Positions 33,311-44,821 of a DNA stretch of 64,000 nt are shown piece by piece. This stretch comes from Marasmius tenuissimus (Eukaryota > Basidiomycota > Agaricomycetes > Agaricales > Marasmiaceae). A program made the position numbers and the translations under genes. The notes beneath the pieces are model-generated. The model was not told the DNA's origin. It searched no databases and was given only the letters and a program-made list of their open reading frames with translations. The stretch lies in contig JAQOTA010000047.1 in assembly GCA_029532415.1 (NCBI GenBank), positions 1,302,001-1,366,000 of the forward strand, in the 5' to 3' direction. Within the stretch, counting starts at the first letter, position 1. Each line of letters starts with the position of its first letter.

Positions 33311-35038
33311 TCAACCACCCCGTTGGCCCGGCCAGATGAAAGGCAATTGTGAAAGGTTGTCCCAATCATACGAGCCCCAAGCCAAAGTGAGCACTAATCC
33401 ATTCTCAGCTAGGTCCAGCCATCGGAGCATCTTAGCGGTTGTCAAAGGCAAACCCTCTGCACCGGTGAAGTTGCAAAGAGCAAACTGTTCCAGGGAGCAA
33501 GTACCAGGCTTCCCATTGACTTTATGGCAGTGGATGCGCGAGGAAAGCATCTCTAGGCAGGCTTTCTCCGTCCATACTACCTCGGGACCATGCAAAGCCA
33601 GACGCTGCAATCGAGGAAGAACCTGTTGCCCTGGTACCCTGGACCAGGTCAATGTTCGAAAGAGAGTATCCGTCGCCTCAACCAATTCTTCGTCATCGTC
33701 ATCCTCCTGATAAGCGATACCCCCAAGGCCCAACGTAGACAAACGTTGTAACGACGGAGCCTCTAAGACCCGTATGAATTCGCCAACGGCACCGTGAATC
33801 AGTGCAGTCTCCTCCATGTTGACGATGGTCAGCTCATCCAACGAGCATTGGGAACGGTCGAGAAAGTCAACTAGCTCACTCGGACAATCAAATCCGTAGT
33901 GGAACCGCAAAACGCGCAATGCAGGTAGGACCAGCCAATTCAGCAAGGGTGAAATCCCGCCGGAATTGAGGGCGGAAGAAGACTGTCAGAACCAACGTAT
34001 GAAGGAAGGATAAGGTCAAAGTCGGTTGTGGTGGCGGGTTATCATGTAGGGAATCGGGTAGACAAGTATCCAGGGAACATGTCTGAACGTTTGTGAGTCT
34101 CGGGAGGACTTGGTAGTGGTCCACCAAGTCTGGGACACACTCGGTATCCTCCTGGGCTGAGAAGTGAAGGATCTTGTCCCACGAAAAGAGATCGCCTCGT
34201 CGAATGACTGCCGTGGCATCGCCAATAACAGAAAACCGTTCTAGGGAAGGCAGCCTGTCAAATGCAACAAACACGCTATCCCCGGCCCAGTCATCCTTCA
34301 GGAAGTGGACACGGAGAGTCGTCAAGGAAGGGAGAGCCCCTGATAACGACATAGGGGGGCGAATGCTTTCACGTCTCCCTCGAGCGACAACCTTTCCCAC
34401 TGCAAAGAACGCGAACAGAGGTGGAGAACGAGCTGCTCTTTGAGACGCTCGTCGGTGTCTGGGCCTGAATAGTATGAAAAAACTATCGGACGCTCGCGGC
34501 AACGTTGCAGTTGGAGTGCCAGAACTGGTTCCAGCAAGTTAGTGCGTTTCGATTCGATGTTATCGGGCGTTCGAGTCCACGAAAGGTTGACGACGGTCCA
34601 CAGATCCGTCTCAGCAAGAGCGATCTCTCCAACGACGACACACCTGCCCCAAAACCCACGGTGCCTTGTGGGTGTCGAGGCTCCCAGGAAAGTCCTTCTC
34701 GTTACGGCCGACTTTCTGATCGAGTTTGGTGCAGATAATGAAAATTTCTGAGAGAATTTCGGGTGGTAGTCGTTTTTTCTCTTCCAGATTTTTCTGATCC
34801 TCCTGAAGGGTCTTCAGGCTATTCGACAATTTTTCGATACGTGATTTGAGAGATTCGAGGGCTCGTGACGTTTTAAGATTTTGCGTTCGAAGACTATCGA
34901 GGAGAACCGATGACAACGCGGAAGCTGGTTCATTCGAGGTAGACGATACAGTGCATTGAATTTCATCCAATGATGGAGTATCATTCGCAAACCCATTTAT
35001 CTCAAGTCCACATCCTAAGCATTCGTAGAGCGCATCGG
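33311..35038 (-). pseudogene. F-box subfamily 1 pseudogene with three frameshifts
   Basis: Collinear F-box homology runs over about 1.7 kb but lies in alternating frames. The N-terminal part has a knuckle (LYECLGCGLEING, near 35010) and a coiled coil. It then reads EEKKRLPPEILSEIF, missing the roughly 10-residue ILHPIRR linker in frame. Frameshifts are placed near 34630 (just after VCRRWR), near 34338 (a run of four G where five would keep the frame, at CRYQG) and near 33975 (after LHTLVLT). The last part keeps LVLPALRVLRFHYGFDCP and DRSQCSLDEL but its tail is diverged. Each shift is a single-base-scale event, so decay is recent; sequencing error cannot be excluded for any one of them but is unlikely for all three. 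Confidence 0.82.
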
Positions 35039-35420
35039 ACGTCGCGTCAGAAGCTAAGGGTTCCCCTCAGTGTTGAACGAGAACGTTGTAAATTGTTTCA
35101 CGAACCTAGAACCATATCACTCAAGCTTTCTTCTACTTCCTGCCAGCCGCGTGTGTGTGGATGCTGGCTACGAGTACTGAATGGGAGGTCGTCTTTGGTT
35201 CACGGTGGGAGAGAAAGGAAAAAAGGGAGTCCGAGCGCTAATTTAGGAAAATCGTTAGGCGCTTGACATAGCTCGCCCCTTGCTTCATTGCCACCGTGAC
35301 CGGTCGACCATCAATTGCTGCACCTTGGTGAGTGGCTACACTCCTTCCAATTTGGAACTGTGGGACACTCAGACGTGTACTGTAGCACTTATATCTCTCT
35401 TATCTCCCAATCCTATCCTC

Positions 35421-36884
35421 ATGCAGGCGCCAGTAACGAGTCCAGTCCTTCGCCTTTCTCATGACGTTCTGGCTCATATCTTCTGCTTTCTCGCGAACGC
35501 GCACGACAACCCTATTCAGCACTCATGCGAAGGCGAAGATACGGACTGCGAGGAGTATCGTGCTTACTGCAGACCCCCTTGGCTCCTGGGCCTCGTTTGT
35601 CGTTCATGGCGCTGTTCGGCCTTGTCTCTTCCCTTGTTATGGACAAATTTCAATCTAAAATGTTTCTCGTCAAGCGCCACGGCTTACGAGTTTGACATAG
35701 AAAAGCTCACAGTACAACTGAAGCGATGTCAGGGCCACCCCGTGCGCGTCGACCTGGAGGGTCTGGATGACAGTGATCCCCACGAAGTTACAGTGTCCAA
35801 ATTTCTCTCGGTACTTCTGTCTCCATCCAATCGGATTTCATCCTGCTTCCTCTCTCTAGGTGCCGAAACCTTCTATAGCCTACACCACGGATTCAATCCG
35901 TTAGGCTTTCCCGATCTCGAAGAGATCATCATCAAGAACAACGATGACCTTCCCCTCGAATACATCCTTCGCAAGACAGAACGCTTTTCTGTGTTCCAGA
36001 ACTGCCCAAAACTACGATCTTTTTCGATCCTGGGACACAACGACCTGAAACAGTTGGATATTCCCTGGAGCCAAATCACTACCTACATATCCAGAAACTC
36101 CGACGATTTTTTCGCCGAAAATCATCTCCATTATGAGGTTCTCTCGCGTTTAGAGAACCTCGAGACGTGTTGGTTGGATTGCGTCATAATCGATGGGAAT
36201 GCTGAATCCGACTACATCCAACCACCTCGCGTACTCCGCCACCTTCACACCCTAATCCTCAGTTCCGCAGCAAATCTCGTCTACAATGGATACGACAAGT
36301 CCGGCATCTCGCATCTTCTGGACTCCGTTACCCTTCCCTCACTACACACACTAAAATTCCGAAACAGCCTTCGGGAGAGCTCGTCTTCCCTTGTCAAATT
36401 CATTGACAGATCGAGGTGTACCCTCCGGAAGCTGACTCTTTTCGATGTGATCGAACAAGATCTATCAGATGTCGAGAGCTTGCTCAGATCAGGGTCCCTA
36501 GAATCTCTGGAAACCCTCTCCATCGGTTTTCGGATTCACCCTCCACCATTCGACGTTACACCTATTTTCTCGGTCTTGGGTAGAAGCCCTGAGACTCGGG
36601 GCCATCGGTTTCCTCATCTTCGATGCTTCGAGACCAGTTGCTGGGAGCCATTCAAACAGCCGGGGCTGATTGGTATGGTCAGATCGCGTTGTGGTACGGA
36701 TGGGGGAGAGCTTCTGCTTAAACGTCTGGTCCTACAGGCTCACAAGAAAATGACTAAAAACGAGTCGAAGGAATGGAGGGAATTAGGCGAGTCGGAATTT
36801 GCGGAATTCTGCGATGAAGGGCTGGTAGTCGAGTGGGTGGAGAAGACATCTTGCGGAATAGAGCCGACTATCACTGGAGCATAG
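35421..36884 (+). CDS. F-box/LRR-like protein, subfamily 2
   Basis: A 487-codon frame from the ATG at 35421. The F-box reads LRLSHDVLAHIFCFL and continues PPWLLGLVCRSWR ... LPLLWTNFNL. The leucine-rich region contains LDIPWSQITTYISRNSDD, YEVLSRLENLETCWLDCVI and a LPSLHTLKFRNSL block, the same order as the genes at 37305 and 45254. The usual PEV tail is replaced by a diverged end (SCGIEPTITGA). A good donor (GTGAGT at 35328) and an acceptor ending at 35426 suggest an upstream exon, so the true start may lie before 35328. It is divergent from the pseudogene at 33311 and heads the second F-box block. Function as an SCF receptor is inferred. Confidence 0.8.
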   Translation: MQAPVTSPVLRLSHDVLAHIFCFLANAHDNPIQHSCEGEDTDCEEYRAYCRPPWLLGLVCRSWRCSALSLPLLWTNFNLKCFSSSATAYEFDIEKLTVQLKRCQGHPVRVDLEGLDDSDPHEVTVSKFLSVLLSPSNRISSCFLSLGAETFYSLHHGFNPLGFPDLEEIIIKNNDDLPLEYILRKTERFSVFQNCPKLRSFSILGHNDLKQLDIPWSQITTYISRNSDDFFAENHLHYEVLSRLENLETCWLDCVIIDGNAESDYIQPPRVLRHLHTLILSSAANLVYNGYDKSGISHLLDSVTLPSLHTLKFRNSLRESSSSLVKFIDRSRCTLRKLTLFDVIEQDLSDVESLLRSGSLESLETLSIGFRIHPPPFDVTPIFSVLGRSPETRGHRFPHLRCFETSCWEPFKQPGLIGMVRSRCGTDGGELLLKRLVLQAHKKMTKNESKEWRELGESEFAEFCDEGLVVEWVEKTSCGIEPTITGA

Positions 36885-37304
36885 CTACGAATGACATTGA
36901 AGGCCTTGAAGTCTCCCTTTTTATCACTCATGATGCATCTGAATGCGTGATCGGAGGCCAGACCACCGGCGTACTGTTCATGGCGCAAGACTGAATGAAG
37001 GCACATTCGCTCAGTGTCAACATCTCGAGATCTCAACGTTGGTTCACTTGAAGACATCGTGAGTCAATCTCTTCGGTTCGCACGGAGACCTTCCAAGCGG
37101 GCGCCTAATCTGCTTGACTCCGAACCACATCAACCTTTACCATCAAATCGCTGTAGCATCTAGCAGCTGCTTGAGACTTGGGTCAGTTCCCAACAAATCA
37201 TAATGAGAAACATTGTTAACATGTACTAGTCAAAAATAGGAGTATTGAGGCACCTTTTACCAGGCGTTGATCAACTCAACTCGCTGGTTCATAGTGCCTG
37301 TAAC
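36885..37304. other. Intergenic between two F-box genes
   Basis: No gene is supported. It presumably contains the 3' end of the left gene and the promoter of the right one. Confidence 0.45.
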
Positions 37305-38990
37305 ATGTCGCCGGCGACGACGAAGCCCATCGCTAACGTTTGGAATAACGCGTCCAGACGTTGCTTTGGGTGTGGCCGTAACCTCGAGGAGGGTGAAACC
37401 ATGAGTATTTTTACGTCCCCTAGCTCGTGGTCAAACACGAGCCGAGATTTAGATGCATTGCTCAAATCCGACGACTTCCCCACGGAGCCCGACGTCCTCG
37501 AGAGCATTCAGCAACGACGCCGAGAATGCACAGACGTAATAGCGTCTATCGACTCTCAATTGATTCGCCTGAGGGCTCGCCTCGACTCACTGGAATCTCA
37601 GAGGCGTTACATGAAGGGTGTTCTCAGCAAGTGCAAGCTTGTGATGAGTCCAGCTCGCCGCCTACCTCATGACGTTCTGGCCTATATTTTCGACTTCTAC
37701 GCCGAAGTATACGACTCAGAGCTATCATACAGGAGGCCTCCGTGGGTTCTGGGTTGGGTTTGTCGTCAGTGGAGGTCCTCAGTCCTTTCCCTCCCTCGCC
37801 TTTGGACGACTTTCGACCTGGACCTGATACTAGAGATCGACCCGTCCGCGCACAGTATTCCCACCCAGCTGGAACGCTGTCGAGACCAGTCTATCCAGAT
37901 TACCATCGGTGATCTATCAGCGGAGGTTTCCAACAAGGTTCTGTCAATGCTTTGCTCCGATGATCGGGCTTCATCTTGGTCTCATGCCTCCATGCCAATG
38001 GACGCGCACATATTCGAATTTTTAAGGCCATACACAGGACTTTTTACAGGCCTCAGATGCCTTCACCTGGATGGTATCGATGTCGATCACGATGCCAATG
38101 CTGATGGAGTCAGCCTCGACGTCTTTCAAAACGCTCCGGCGCTCAATACAGTGAGCATATGGGGAGAAAACGATTGCGTCGACGACCTCAAACTTCCCTG
38201 GAATCAAATCACTCATTACACGGCTCGAGACTCGGAGTGGTTCTACGCCACCAACTCCTTCCATTTTACCATATTGCCCCGCTTAGAAAACCTGCAGATC
38301 TGCTGGTTGGACTGCATTGTTTTGGACGAGGGAACACCAGCTCCGAATTCACCTATTCTACTACCTTTTCTGCACACATTGACCTTGAGCTGTGCGGAAC
38401 CAGATTTTGAAGGAAACCACAAAGGCCCCCCTCAGGTTTTGGACCACCTCACTCTTCCTGCATTACACACCCTTAGACTCCGAAACGGTTTTTTCAACAC
38501 TTTGCACCCCCTCCTCCGTCTCGTCGAAAGATCGAAATGCTGTCTTCGTGATCTCGCCTTGTGTGCTCTTCACACGTCGCATGAGGAGGATGTGCTTTCG
38601 TTGATAAAGTCGGGAGCACTGAAGGACCTACAAATGTTCTGGATTGGATGGGGGTCTGCGTATAACTCGGAAACGGAATGGGTGGAAGTATTTAACCTGA
38701 GAGTGTTCCGTCCGTTGGTGAGGACTTCCGAGCAGGAGGACTATCTACCCAGCCTTCGGTGTTTCCAAACGAACGACTGGGATATGGATACACTCATCAC
38801 TATAATCAACTCTCGACATCCCATTGACGATCGTCAGCAAAGCCTGGACTGTTTGGTACTGCGAGACCACCGAGACTGGCTTCCAGCCCGAGTGAAGGAA
38901 AGGCGGGCAGAGTCGGAAGAAAAGTTGAGAGAGCTTTGCGAGAGGGGCTTGAGGCTGGAATGGGGGGGTACAGATTTTCCTGAGGTGTAA
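37305..38990 (+). CDS. F-box/LRR-like protein with CxxC knuckle, subfamily 2
   Basis: A 561-residue intact frame from the ATG at 37305 (MSPATTKP). It has an N-terminal knuckle RRCFGCGRNLEEGE (cysteines about residues 20 and 23). A long coiled coil follows (about 65-110; IDSQLIRLRARLDSLESQRR), then SKCKLVMSPARRLPHDVLAYIFDFY as the start of the F-box, in two adjoining blocks. The body carries LKLPWNQITHYTARDSEW, LPRLENLQICWLDCIVLD, LTLPALHTLRLRNG and VERSKCCLRDL. The tail is LRLEWGGTDFPEV. It shows that the knuckle plus coiled coil is common to both F-box subfamilies of the window. It is the intact reference for the copies at 43427 and 45254. SCF receptor role is inferred. Confidence 0.85.
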   Translation: MSPATTKPIANVWNNASRRCFGCGRNLEEGETMSIFTSPSSWSNTSRDLDALLKSDDFPTEPDVLESIQQRRRECTDVIASIDSQLIRLRARLDSLESQRRYMKGVLSKCKLVMSPARRLPHDVLAYIFDFYAEVYDSELSYRRPPWVLGWVCRQWRSSVLSLPRLWTTFDLDLILEIDPSAHSIPTQLERCRDQSIQITIGDLSAEVSNKVLSMLCSDDRASSWSHASMPMDAHIFEFLRPYTGLFTGLRCLHLDGIDVDHDANADGVSLDVFQNAPALNTVSIWGENDCVDDLKLPWNQITHYTARDSEWFYATNSFHFTILPRLENLQICWLDCIVLDEGTPAPNSPILLPFLHTLTLSCAEPDFEGNHKGPPQVLDHLTLPALHTLRLRNGFFNTLHPLLRLVERSKCCLRDLALCALHTSHEEDVLSLIKSGALKDLQMFWIGWGSAYNSETEWVEVFNLRVFRPLVRTSEQEDYLPSLRCFQTNDWDMDTLITIINSRHPIDDRQQSLDCLVLRDHRDWLPARVKERRAESEEKLRELCERGLRLEWGGTDFPEV

Positions 38991-39470
38991 GTTCACATAA
39001 TTGAGCGAGTCGTCTATATCCCACTCCCTCTAAGTACATCTAACGATCACTAGTACAAGTACAGAACGGATGGAATGACGATAACACCGACACAGCGAGC
39101 GTTAATAAGAGGCGCACCGCGATCTTGGTCCCACAAGGCCCCACAAGACACGTCTTTTCTGATTTTATGTGAATCCCCCTCTTGAATCGCCCTTTTGTGA
39201 ACCATGTCACAAATTCTGGTCTGATCGTGGGTACTCTCATGAGGGGGTACTAGTACAGTAAGTAAGTGGTACTGAAATTGAAGACGATAATACATATGAT
39301 TACTTGTACGAGGAAAAAGGTCCTATTAGTTCTGGATAACTGAGACGTCGAGATGATTGAGACCAGAGTTCCCATCCTTCACCATAAAAGTCGTCACCCC
39401 ACTCGTTTCGTTCCGTGTAACGAGCGGCTCGGGGCGGTTGCCTATACGCCGGTGAGGTAACAGGTCGGAT
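38991..39470. other. Spacer between convergent genes
   Basis: Terminal region of the 37305 gene (+) and the 39471 gene (-). A frame reading through 39326-39470 on the minus strand could be an extra 3' exon of the latter, but the splice sites are poor. Confidence 0.35.
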
Positions 39471-42452
39471 CTATTCCTGATAACGCGAACACGAACCCAT
39501 GCGGTCCTCTTGAGGAACAAGAGGCCCTTCACCGTGATGGCGGACAAACGAACCGCGAGGTGGCGCATCCAAAGAGTAGTGCGGGAGGTGGCCGTGACCA
39601 GTCGAGTCGAATGGGTAAACGGCCGACATGACGGGGGTGTTGTAGACGCCGTTGTCGTTGGATGCAACAAACAACGGCGAAACATGGCAGAGGCTCGGTG
39701 TCTCAGACTCTGATTGGCTGGAGCACCCAGCACTTTCGACAGTATCACCATCGTATACGGTGGTGGTGGGGCTAACTGAATAGACACTTGGGTCGGTATA
39801 AGCTGGGTCGCTCCCAGCGAAGACACGGTTCGAGTCGGGTGTATCGGTACAGATGCTCGCGTATGGCTCGAACGACAGCGGTGTAGCGGGGGAGTCCATA
39901 GCTGCCAGCGCGGTTGCGCACTGCAACGGTCCCGGCCAACCAGCAGTTTGAGGACGGAAAGATGGCGGATTGAACATGTTGGGGGTGGGGATGTTCATAT
40001 CATGCACTGACGACCGGTTTGTGGGGAGGTAATAATAGGGGCAGGCAGGACTTCCGAAAGAAATGTAGTCGACCGGATCATCCTGCAATGGGTGCCCTTG
40101 TTGCACACGAGTATACTCGAGGGGGCTCGAGGGGGGCGGTGCTCTCATTGGGAGAGGTCGCACGGGTCGTGAAAATTGACCCTCTGTGGTCCTCTTGTCA
40201 CTGGTGGTGTCGTTCTTGTGACAAAGATCCTAGCAGTAACTTTGTAAGTCGCAGAATAAGGATAAGAACACCAACAACGTACCTGGTCCGAGTGATTTCG
40301 CATCTTTACCCGTGCAAGTTTCGTGTCGCTCCTCTGTCGTTTGGCGGCAACGTCGTATTCCGAGGTGGCGAACTGGTCTATTCTGGCGCGCGCTGCGACA
40401 TGTACTGGATCATCGCCATTGGAATCCGCGTCTTTGGCCTCCCTTTGGTCATGCATACTCATTGAACTTTCCGAGTCGACGGGATATACGGGGTCTTGAT
40501 TGTTGCGAAGGTAAGAATATGAGTGAATGATCGAGAGCTGAGCGTACCTTCGCGAACCTCGTCAAATCGAGCTGAATCGACGACAGATTGGAAAAAGATG
40601 TCCTGTCCGAGGTGTCGAGTGAAGTCTGTAGTGGCCGGGTCATAGCCTCGGAGTAGTTGATATCGATGTATTAATTTGTAGTTGTCGGTGGACCAAGAGT
40701 GCGAGAGGTGACCATCGGCTTTGAATTCGAGCTCGCTGGGAAGGCCGAGGTCACGACATGACTCGAGTGATATCGGGGACTGGCTGTCTTCGTGAAAGGA
40801 CCAATAATGAAGGGAGGAGGTGTCGCCGTAGCCGATGTCCGGAGGAGGCGGGCGGACAAACAGATATATTGGCTGCTGGCGTCGCTGTTGGGTTTTGAAT
40901 GGGGATTTGTCGAGATAACCTTCCAGAAATGCATCAGGCAAGACGAGCTCTGCGATGATATTGGTCAGTCTGTGTAAATGAAGGGAACAAAAGCTGATGA
41001 CGCACGATAAGCACTGAGATCTTCCTCCAGTGATATTCCTCGGCAATGGAAGACGCTTGATGCTTGGGAAAGCCAAGCCTCTTTCAGTGTAATGTCCTCA
41101 TCCAACTCTAACGAAAGGCTGTTTCCATCTCCATCGAGGCGAAATCTAATCATGTTTTTTCAGACAGAGCAAGCTCGAATTTATGATGAGCTAACCTTGT
41201 TAATCCATCTTTCAAGGCTTGCTTCTCCACGAGAGTGCTGCGGAGGCTCTCCCAGACGTTGATTGTGAAGGCGATGGGAGTTTGGGTCAGAGTGGAAAAA
41301 ATGATTGGCTGATTGACTGGAATAGATACAGGTGTCCTGAGCAGAGCCGAACGAGTCGCTCCAACAAATGTGCGATCGACCTCTATCGACTGGCGACTGG
41401 CCAAAAAGCGCAAGAAATTGTCTTCTTGGAGAAGGTCGACTGTTGGAGGCACCGGATCTGGACCGAAATACGCGGTCCGACCTCCAATACCTGGGGGTGG
41501 AGACTCTGGCCCCTCTGGACCATGACAGAGTACTCCCCGCGCGGGGTCCATCCATAGCTCACTCTCTTGACAACGCCATCGAAACTAGAATTGTATCATC
41601 CAAATGTTCAGTTTCGCCACTTCTGCTACTGACAAGCAGATTCTGGAGAAAAATTCGACCCAACGACCCCACATCTCTCGCGAAGTGCGCAAATGGTATA
41701 AGGTCTGAAGTAAAAGGTCAGATCAGCGATTCAGATCTCATCCGCTCACATTCTCTTACGGTGCCAAAAAATCAGCGATGGAATCGTTCCGATGTCGATA
41801 GCATGAACCTGGGCAGCCTCAGAGGTCCTGACGAGTCTTCAGCCAGCGCGCGTAGACCTAAACCTCAATTCAACGTACAATTCTCTGGAACATTTCCGGA
41901 AATCCTCTTCGAATGCCTATTCTCAAAAGCATTTGCCTCCGTTTGCTTCGACTCGGAGAAGATGTAGAACGCACCTTGCGCGCATCCGGTCCGCTGTAGG
42001 ACACCGCCGTAAACTTGTCCTCCGTCCCTTTCACTTTCACAATACATATGATCTTGTTGGCGTTTGGAACGCTCGGATACCACCATGGTCTCCGACAATA
42101 TTCGACAACGCAGACATCTTCAATCCGGTAGAAATCGCCGCTCTTGAGGTTTCGAAACTGGACGAAGGTAAGATCCCTGATTCGACACTGACAATTGGAG
42201 ATAGTGAATACCCACGTTATCGTATTCAGTACGCTCCATTGCTTCCTGCTGGATAATCTGGTTACCATTGACATGAACCGTTGATGTCGAAGCTATCGCC
42301 TGCGCTATCAGGCCAAGATGGTTGGCTTCAGCAACACAAGATGTGGGGCCTGTTCCCCGAAGCGACGCATGGTTGTGTTGATCTCCTTGAACGTGACTGA
42401 AAATCCCGCCAGTGACCGAAACATCATGCGCGTTGGAGAAGAATCTAGACAT
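39471..42452 (-). CDS. Uncharacterised agaricomycete protein with GGxFxxVxGDQ N-terminus
   Basis: Ten exons (42452-42216, 42157-41975, 41916-41879, 41827-41760, 41704-41634, 41584-41196, 41145-41006, 40949-40548, 40494-40283, 40229-39471) join with consistent phases to 832 residues. The N-terminus reads SVTGGIFSHVQGDQ, a signature I recall from many agaricomycete proteins. A conserved-looking region follows: FTAVSYSGPDARKAFEEDF, IPSLIFWHHLIPFAHF, ELWMDPARGVLCHGPEGP, then DLSAYQLVLPDAFLEGYLD, SWSTDNYKLIHRYQLLRGYD and TTDFTRHLGQD. The C-terminal 250 residues are disordered and Pro/Ser-rich, preceded by a basic stretch (AAKRQRSDTKLARVK). No catalytic motif is recognised. A TATATAAG box on the minus strand lies about 90 bases upstream. 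The alternative of several small genes is ruled out by phase agreement across nine introns. Confidence 0.75.
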
Positions 42453-42536
42453 GTCTATAGGGGTAGGGAAGGAACATTGCGCTACTTTAGCTGATGGGGG
42501 TGACTGGGTTCGAGTGAACAGTACTGGGCAGTCCCA

Positions 42537-42544
42537 CTTATATA
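42537..42544 (-). promoter_or_regulatory. TATA box of the 832-residue gene
   Basis: TATATAAG on the minus strand, about 85-90 bases before the start codon at 42452. Confidence 0.55.
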
Positions 42545-43426
42545 TGTCAGGCCAGCGCGCCGGTTACGTCTCGCAATGTCAACTCTCTGGATCGATTATG
42601 TTAGATGGACCGCTCATGTGCCTCTAAACTTGGAAATGCCCTGACTCACAAGAACTGTCTTTATCCCTCTTTTTTCTCCTGTTCCCCATACCCCCCCAAT
42701 AAACACTCAACGTTCGTTCGATCTGCCAAACCTCGTTATAATTCGTCGTCCAGATAGCTTGAGGTTAGGTTCTCTATTCCAGAAGCCATCCCAGCGCTAT
42801 CCTGATTCACATAAGATGTCATGGAAGGTTGAGATGTTGACAGCTGTAGAGCGTTGACACTTCAGTATATTCCATAGATGGGACTACATAATAGGCACTC
42901 ACCAGGGCTCACACGCCGGCAACTCTCCTCCTCCTCCGTCGAGTTCAAGCTCGTCAGCCTAAGCGCTCGCGTTCGAGATACAATGCTCGTGGGTAATCTT
43001 CTAATTGGTCAAATCCTTCGTCGTTCCAGTATATGTCGGAGAGGCAGCCGCTGGCCTAGATATCTGAGCAAAGCCTCAAAGAGCACCGAGATCAAAGGGA
43101 GAGGTTATGAGAATGGAATCGTCGCCAAAGTGTTGTTGGGCCATGGTGGATGTTGCGAACAACGATCTGATAGGCTTTGTCAGCGCTCGACGCGGCTCTG
43201 AGCGGCGCTTATATAAAAAGCGCAAGCTCTCATCAACCACATCTATCTTCAACACCTGAAAACGCGTTGCTTGTAGTACTTGCTTCAAAACAGGGTAAGT
43301 TCCTCATAGAATTCGGTTGGATATTTGAAACATTCATGATATCTCCTGAAGGACCTGTAGTGGCGAATCATCTTACGGACGACGTTGAAGGACGTTCTCA
43401 ACAAAGAATACTAGTACAAGCTCGTA
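42545..43426. other. Upstream region shared by divergent genes
   Basis: It separates the 832-residue gene (-) from the F-box pseudogene at 43427 (+). A second TATA box lies at 43210. No gene is supported inside. Confidence 0.4.
43210..43218 (+). promoter_or_regulatory. TATA box upstream of F-box pseudogene
   Basis: TATATAAAA followed by a CA-rich, purine-poor leader, 217 bases before the ATG at 43427. It may be a preserved promoter of a broken gene. Confidence 0.5.
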
Positions 43427-44821
43427 ATGAATTCAGCCTCGCCTTGCCTTCATCATGATATACTTGCCTATATCTTCGACTTCTATGCCGAGGAACGCGA
43501 CGGAGAGTTGATCTCGAAATTGACTCCTGACATCAGAAGACCTCCGTGGGTTTTGGGTCAAGTTTGTCGTCAGTGGCGGCTCTCAGTTCTCTCTCTTCCC
43601 CGTCTTTAGACGGCTTTCGACCTCGATGAAATAACTCCTGTGGGACACCCGTCGAGTGACTGGCAGTGGGAGATATACAGTCTTTCTGTCCAATTGGAAC
43701 GGTGTCAGGGCCAGCCCATTCAGGTTAACATGGGCTTCATCTCAACAGAGATGGGATTGGCAGAAAGAGTGCTCGCGGTCCTTGGTCTCAAGGCTTCATC
43801 GTGGTCTCATATCTCACTTTCAATGGACGAGGACACAATTTACCTCCTTTGGCCATATCGAAACATGTTTACTGGTCTTCAAAAGATCAACTTGGTCATA
43901 GACGACGACTATCCGGACCGAAGCCTCGAACTTTTTCAGGTCGCTCCGGCACTCAAGACATTGAGTACCCGGGGAGTGTTTGAAGACGACGACTGCCTCT
44001 GTATTCCCTGGAGACAGCTCACCAGATATATGGCTAGAGATTCGGAGTCGTTATACGCTACCAATTCCTCCCATTTCGAAATATTACCTCGCCTGGAGAA
44101 CTTACAGATCTGCTGGTTGGACTGTGTTGCGCTCGGACAGGAAGCATCGGGTCCAACTTCGCCTATCCTGCTCCCTACTCAGGACACGTTGACCCTGAGC
44201 TGTACGAATCCTGATGATGAAGACAACCGTGAGTGGCCTAATCAGCTTTTGACCCACGTTACTCTTCCGGCACTACGAGTACTCCGATTCCGAAATGGTT
44301 GTTTTGGCATTGTTACTCCCCTCCTCCGTCTCGTCGAGAGGTCGAGGTGCTCCCTTCGTGACTTCACTCTGTGTAACCTCGATTCGTCGGGCTCGAATGA
44401 TAATGAAGTACTCGTATTGATGAAGTCAGAAGCATTGAAGGCCGTGGAGACTCTTTGGATTGGCTGGGGAAGCGAGGATGATGGGCCCCTAGGATGGACG
44501 GAAGGATATAAACCAGAGTTGTCGCGATTGTTGCATGCGCTGGTAACGACTGAGACCTCAGAAGGCCTTCTTCCCAGTCTCCGGTGCTTACAAACGAATA
44601 ACTGGGATTTGGATATGCTCGCCGCCATCGTCGATTCCAGACATTCTCGAATTGGTGGCTGTCGACAAGCCGTACTGGACCATTTGGTGCTACGAGACCA
44701 TCGAGAATGGACTCCAGCTGAAGCACAGGAGAGGCGGGCAGAATCAAAAGAAAGATTGCAGGTGCTGATCGAGAAGGGCCTAAGGTTGGAATGGCGGGGT
44801 CCAGATTTACCTGAGGTGTAA
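43427..44821 (+). pseudogene. F-box subfamily 2 copy with one in-frame stop
   Basis: The frame reads MNSASPCLHHDILAYIFDFY, then PPWVLGQVCRQWRLSVLSLPRL, and stops at TAG (43607-43609). It then continues in the same frame for almost 400 codons with full homology to the 37305 and 45254 genes (IPWRQLTRYMARDSES, LPRLENLQICWLDCV, LTLPALRVLRFRNG-type block, tail LRLEWRGPDLPEV). In the relatives the position is the TGG of PRLWT, so one G-to-A change made the stop. No other lesion is seen, so the event is recent, or it is a polymorphism or sequencing error. The knuckle and coiled coil found in the 37305 copy are absent upstream. Expression of only a 60-residue F-box fragment is possible. Confidence 0.8.

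Noticed and set aside
41150..41551. A separate small gene starting MDPARGVLCHGPEGP
   Set aside because: The frame continues upstream without a stop to a good acceptor at 41585, and the phases join it to the 832-residue gene.
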